Shown in pieces: positions 61,284-64,000 of a DNA stretch of 64,000 nucleotides (within the stretch, counting starts at the first letter, position 1; each line of letters opens with the position of its first letter). Below the pieces are notes generated by a model. The model did no database searches. It was not told where the DNA came from and saw nothing but the letters and a program-made list of their open reading frames with translations. Both the position numbers and the translations under genes were made by a program. Origin of the DNA: Nocardioides pini (lineage in GTDB: Bacteria > Actinomycetota > Actinomycetes > Propionibacteriales > Nocardioidaceae); contig NZ_JAPPUX010000002.1 of NCBI RefSeq assembly GCF_026712185.1, forward strand, positions 310,001-374,000, given 5' to 3'.

Positions 61284-61931
61284 TCAGGACCGGGCTGCGG
61301 GGCCGGCGTCGCCACCGGCCAGCCCGGCCACGCCGTGCTCCACGACGCCGTCGGCGACCTGCCTCATCGACAGGCGGAGGTCCATCGCGGTCTTCTGGAT
61401 CCAGCGGAAGGCGTCGGGCTCGCTGAGGCCCAGCTTCTCCTGCAGCACGCTCTTGGCGCGGTCGACGGACTTCCGCGTCGCCAGGGACTCCTGGAGGTCG
61501 GAGACCTCGCGCTCCAGGACGGCGATCTCGGCGTAGCGGCTGACCGCCATCTCGATCGCGGGCACCAGGTCGCCGCGCTGGAACGGCTTGACGAGGTACG
61601 CCATCGCCCCGGCGTCGCGCGCCCGCACGACCAGGTCGCGCTGGGAGAACGCGGTGAGGATGACGACCGGCGCGATCCGCTCCCCCGCGATCGTCTCGGC
61701 AGCTGCGATCCCGTCGAGCACGGGCATCTTGACGTCGAGGATGACGAGGTCGGGGCGCAGCTCGCGCGCGAGCTCGATGGCCCGCTGGCCGTCGCCGGCC
61801 TGGCCCACGACGTCGTACCCCTCCTCGCCGAGCATCTCGGCGAGGTCCATGCGGATGAGCGCCTCGTCCTCGGCGATCACGACCCGGCGTACGCCGTCTG
61901 CGGGGGTGCTGCTGTCAACGGGCTGCGTCAC
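61284..61931 (-). CDS. pdtaR: ANTAR-domain response regulator (PdtaR-like)
   Basis: 215-aa two-component response regulator that acts on RNA. The receiver domain (about 14-130) has acidic EDE near residue 20, phosphoacceptor Asp in LVILDVKMPVLDG, the Thr in VILTAFS and Lys in YLVKPFQ. The C-terminal ANTAR three-helix domain is DRAKSVLQEKLGLSEPDAFRWI plus RLSMRQVADGVV. ANTAR proteins bind tandem hairpins and prevent transcription termination. It resembles M. tuberculosis PdtaR (Rv1626), likewise located near pykA and polA. The cognate kinase is not in the window. GTG 61931 lies 7 nt after TAGCCT. Confidence 0.93.
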   Translation of the reverse strand: MTQPVDSSTPADGVRRVVIAEDEALIRMDLAEMLGEEGYDVVGQAGDGQRAIELARELRPDLVILDVKMPVLDGIAAAETIAGERIAPVVILTAFSQRDLVVRARDAGAMAYLVKPFQRGDLVPAIEMAVSRYAEIAVLEREVSDLQESLATRKSVDRAKSVLQEKLGLSEPDAFRWIQKTAMDLRLSMRQVADGVVEHGVAGLAGGDAGPAARS

Positions 61932-61938
61932 GACGGCA

Positions 61939-61944
61939 AGGCTA
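61939..61944 (-). promoter_or_regulatory. -10 hexamer TAGCCT, leaderless pdtaR start
   Basis: TAGCCT on the minus strand, 7 nt before the pdtaR GTG and back to back with the tRNA promoter. Confidence 0.5.
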
Positions 61945-61951
61945 GTTCGGA

Positions 61952-61957
61952 TAGGGT
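61952..61957 (+). promoter_or_regulatory. Putative tRNA -10 element
   Basis: TAGGGT lies 15 nt before the mature tRNA 5' end at 61973, giving a leader of about 8 nt. No clear -35 is seen. Confidence 0.4.
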
Positions 61958-61972
61958 TCCGAAGCCGATTCC

Positions 61973-62045
61973 GCCCCGGTAGCCCAACGGCAGAGGCGAT
62001 GCTCTCAAACAGCATTCAGTGTGAGTTCGAATCTCACCCGGGGCA
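61973..62045 (+). tRNA. tRNA with CAA anticodon, Leu-type arms but short variable region
   Basis: Acceptor GCCCCGG pairs perfectly with CCGGGGC and A is the discriminator. CCG follows, so the CCA end is not encoded. The D-arm is a 3-bp GCC/GGC stem with a loop ending GGCAGA, as in leucine tRNAs. The anticodon stem ATGCT/AGCAT surrounds loop CTCAAAC, anticodon CAA (reads UUG). The variable region is only TCAGT. The T-arm is GTGAG-TTCGAAT-CTCAC. Every stem is perfect, so it is probably expressed. Bacterial tRNA-Leu normally has a long variable arm, so identity is uncertain although the anticodon says leucine. It is divergent from pdtaR. Confidence 0.85.
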
Positions 62046-62091
62046 CCGCGTCGCGCCGTCGCTGTCGGTGCACGGCACCAGGATCTCGACC

Positions 62092-62832
62092 GTGCACGGA
62101 CTCCCGGAACGCGCCCGCGTGATGGACCTGCTCGCTCGTGGTGCGACACTCAGCGAGGCGAGCCGGGAGACGGGGATTGCCCGATCGACGATCCGGTCGT
62201 GGCTCGCCACCACACCTCGGATCGATCCGGGCTGCGTGGTGTGTTGCTCCGCGGTGCCGTGGCCGAGCGGTGACTACTCGGCCCTGCTCGGCTTCTACCT
62301 CGGCGACGGCTGCGTCTCCCGTCACGGCACCCACACCACCCTTCGGGTCTCGTGCGACGCCGCGCTCCCCGGCGTCGTCCGCGACGTGTCGGCGCTCATG
62401 AGGTCGCTCAGCCCTGGTGGCGTGTTCGCCATCAGCGCGCCGGGCACCACCGTGGTCCAGAGCAACTGGAAGCACTGGCCCTGCCTGTTCCCCCAGCACG
62501 GGCCGGGACGGAAGCACGAGCGGGACATCGTCCTCGCGGACTGGCGGGAGGAGGTCGCACGGGCCTTCCCCGGCCCCTTCCTCCGCGGCCTGTTCCACTC
62601 CGACGGGGCGCGCGTCAACAACTGGGCCACGCGGGTCGTCGCGGGCGAGAAGCGACGCTACGACTACGCGCGCTGGCAGTTCAGCAACCGGTCCGAGGAC
62701 ATCCTGCTCCTGTGCTGCTGGGCCCTGGACCTCGCCGGAGTCCCGTGGCGGCGATCCGGTCCGTGGACCGTGTCGGTCTCGAGACGGGACGCGGTCGCGT
62801 CGCTCGACGCCCTGGTCGGCCCGAAGAGCTGA
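62092..62832 (+). CDS. HTH plus LAGLIDADG-like protein downstream of tRNA
   Basis: 246-aa protein of a family seen in actinobacteria. The N-terminal HTH is ERARVMDLLARGATLSEASRETG plus IARSTIRSWL (about 5-38). A Cys-rich GCVVCCSA follows. The remainder resembles a LAGLIDADG endonuclease core with two acidic motifs, LLGFYLGDGCVS (D72) and FLRGLFHSDGARV (D171), both carboxylates kept. The C-terminus ends ALVGPKS-like, as in homologues. GTG 62092 has AGGA 9 nt upstream and lies 46 nt after the tRNA; a GTG at 62068 is possible. It could be a free-standing homing endonuclease or a DNA-binding regulator reusing that fold. It is convergent with pyk. Confidence 0.75.
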   Translation: MHGLPERARVMDLLARGATLSEASRETGIARSTIRSWLATTPRIDPGCVVCCSAVPWPSGDYSALLGFYLGDGCVSRHGTHTTLRVSCDAALPGVVRDVSALMRSLSPGGVFAISAPGTTVVQSNWKHWPCLFPQHGPGRKHERDIVLADWREEVARAFPGPFLRGLFHSDGARVNNWATRVVAGEKRRYDYARWQFSNRSEDILLLCCWALDLAGVPWRRSGPWTVSVSRRDAVASLDALVGPKS

Positions 62833-62840
62833 CCCGGTGG

Positions 62841-64000
62841 TCAGCGGTCGCGGCGGTAGGCGGGGGTGATCTCGTTGATCGCGTCGCCCATGCGGTGGAT
62901 GCGCAGGGCGTTGGTGGAGCCCGGGATGCCGGGCGGGCTGCCGGCGATGATGACGACGAGGTCGCCCTCCTCGACCCGCCCGATGGCGAGCAGCGCCTCG
63001 TCGACCTGTCGCACCATCTCGTCGGTGTGCTCGACCTGTCCCGCCTGGAACGTCTCGACCCCCCAGGTCAGCGCGAGCTGCGAGCGGGTGCGGGCCTCGG
63101 GGGTGAAGGCGAGGACGGGGATCGGGCCGCGGTAGCGGGAGAGCCGCTTGGCCGAGTCACCGCTCGTGGTGAAGGCGACGACGTACTTCGCCTGGACACG
63201 CTCGGCGACCTCGGCGGCCGCCTTGGCGATGATGCCGCCGCGGGTGTGCGGCTCCCACGCCACCTCTGCCATGTGGCCGAGGCCGTGCTCCTCGGTGGAC
63301 TGGACGATCCGGGCCATCGTCTCCACGGCGACCGTGGGGTACTCCCCCACGCTCGTCTCGCCGGACAGCATGACCGCGTCGGCGCCGTCGAGCACCGCGT
63401 TGGCGACGTCGCTGGCCTCGGCGCGCGTCGGCGCGGGCGAGGTGATCATCGACTCCAGCATCTGGGTGGCGACGATCACCGGCTTGGCGTTGCGCCGGGC
63501 CTTGTCGATGATCAGCTTCTGGTGGATCGGCACGTCCTCGAGCGGGCACTCCACGCCCAGGTCGCCGCGCGCGACCATGATGCCGTCGAACGCGTCGACG
63601 ATCTCGTCGATGTTGTCGATGGCCTGCGGCTTCTCGATCTTGGCGATGACGGGGACGGTGATCCCCTCCTCGCGCATGACGACGCGCACGTCCTCGGCAT
63701 CGGCCGCGCTGCGCACGAAGCTGAGGGCGATGAAGTCGACGCCGAGGTGGAGCGCCCAGCGCAGGTCCTCGGTGTCCTTGTCGGACAGGGCGGGCACCGA
63801 GACGGCGACGCCGGGCAGGTTGATGCCCTTGTTGTTGGACACCTTGCCGGGCACGACGACCTCGGTGACCACGTCGGTGTCGTCGACCGAGATGACCTTG
63901 AGCCGCACCTTGCCGTCGTCGATGAGCAGCGGGTCGCCCGCCTTCACGTCGCCGGGAAGGCCCTTGTAGGTGGTGCCGCAGATCTCGGCGGTGCCTTCGA
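62841..64000 (-). CDS. pyk: Pyruvate kinase (5' end outside window)
   Basis: C-terminal 386 residues of pyruvate kinase, which makes ATP and pyruvate from phosphoenolpyruvate and ADP. Visible parts are the end of the B domain (KAGDPLLIDDGKVRLKVISV) and the A-domain active site with VIAKIEKPQAIDNIDEI (catalytic Lys) and MVARGDLGVE (metal Glu/Asp). PVIVATQMLESMI and MLSGETSVGEYPTVAVETM follow, then the regulatory C domain ending PAYRRDR. About 90 N-terminal residues lie beyond the window. It is convergent with the LAGLIDADG gene, 8 bp away. Confidence 0.97.
   Translation of the reverse strand, partial: EGTAEICGTTYKGLPGDVKAGDPLLIDDGKVRLKVISVDDTDVVTEVVVPGKVSNNKGINLPGVAVSVPALSDKDTEDLRWALHLGVDFIALSFVRSAADAEDVRVVMREEGITVPVIAKIEKPQAIDNIDEIVDAFDGIMVARGDLGVECPLEDVPIHQKLIIDKARRNAKPVIVATQMLESMITSPAPTRAEASDVANAVLDGADAVMLSGETSVGEYPTVAVETMARIVQSTEEHGLGHMAEVAWEPHTRGGIIAKAAAEVAERVQAKYVVAFTTSGDSAKRLSRYRGPIPVLAFTPEARTRSQLALTWGVETFQAGQVEHTDEMVRQVDEALLAIGRVEEGDLVVIIAGSPPGIPGSTNALRIHRMGDAINEITPAYRRDR

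Noticed and set aside
61973..62832. tRNA-borne genomic island or prophage attachment site
   Set aside because: No integrase follows and I saw no second copy of the tRNA 3' end within the window. The next gene is pyk in its expected neighbourhood.

Overview
The window is about 64 kb of very GC-rich chromosomal DNA from a high-GC actinobacterium. Its gene set fits the Nocardioidaceae (Nocardioides-like) best, but that placement is inference. Actinobacterial hallmarks are an Ala/Lys-rich SigA, a group 2 sigma factor close by, DUF4192, GlxA, DUF3068, DUF2613, AftD, a decaprenyl-phosphate phosphoribosyltransferase and a PdtaR-type ANTAR regulator. There are no transposases, integrases, prophage genes or CRISPR arrays. 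At least nine starts have a TANNNT hexamer 6-8 nt upstream and no Shine-Dalgarno, so leaderless transcription looks common.

Layout. 1-10.8 kb: sigA (3' end outside the window), HhH-GPD repair protein, universal stress protein, glutamate-cysteine ligase-like enzyme, DUF4192, dinB, the 5-oxoprolinase genes pxpC-pxpB-pxpA, and a sigB-like sigma gene behind a SigR/SigH-type stress promoter. 10.8-17.7 kb: a GH3 lipoprotein, coaE, a MarR regulator divergent from an ABC exporter across a palindromic operator, a class Ic aspartate aminotransferase, and a GlxA-type regulator divergent from a tiny membrane protein. 17.7-29.9 kb: two large secreted, divergently transcribed PQQ-type sugar dehydrogenases. 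The larger has 2636 residues and also carries PKD, DUF1080, concanavalin-like, blue-copper and Cu/Zn-SOD-like modules. A patatin follows. 30.0-33.5 kb: rpsA, a phosphotransferase and a methyltransferase.

33.4-38.8 kb is a DUF3068-MoxR-DUF58-transglutaminase-like operon whose transglutaminase has lost its catalytic Cys and His. 38.9-52.2 kb is a cell-envelope glycan locus: two multi-pass membrane proteins, an acyltransferase, AftD-like arabinofuranosyltransferase, methyltransferase, GT4, UbiA-type DPPR synthase, DUF2613 and a flippase. It resembles the M. tuberculosis Rv0224c-Rv0236A neighbourhood. 52.2-64 kb: polA, a hotdog thioesterase, a GNAT, the complete livKHMGF branched-chain amino acid importer, pdtaR, a tRNA with a CAA anticodon but a short variable arm, an HTH/LAGLIDADG protein just downstream of it, and pyk (5' end outside the window).

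The minus-strand genes pyk, pdtaR, polA, rpsA and coaE look like one conserved actinobacterial backbone, here spread over 50 kb by the oxidoreductase and envelope islands. The most unusual items are the type I-shaped tRNA-Leu(CAA) with its LAGLIDADG neighbour, the giant PQQ/copper fusion with an SOD-like domain nested inside a PKD domain, and the pseudo-transglutaminase.
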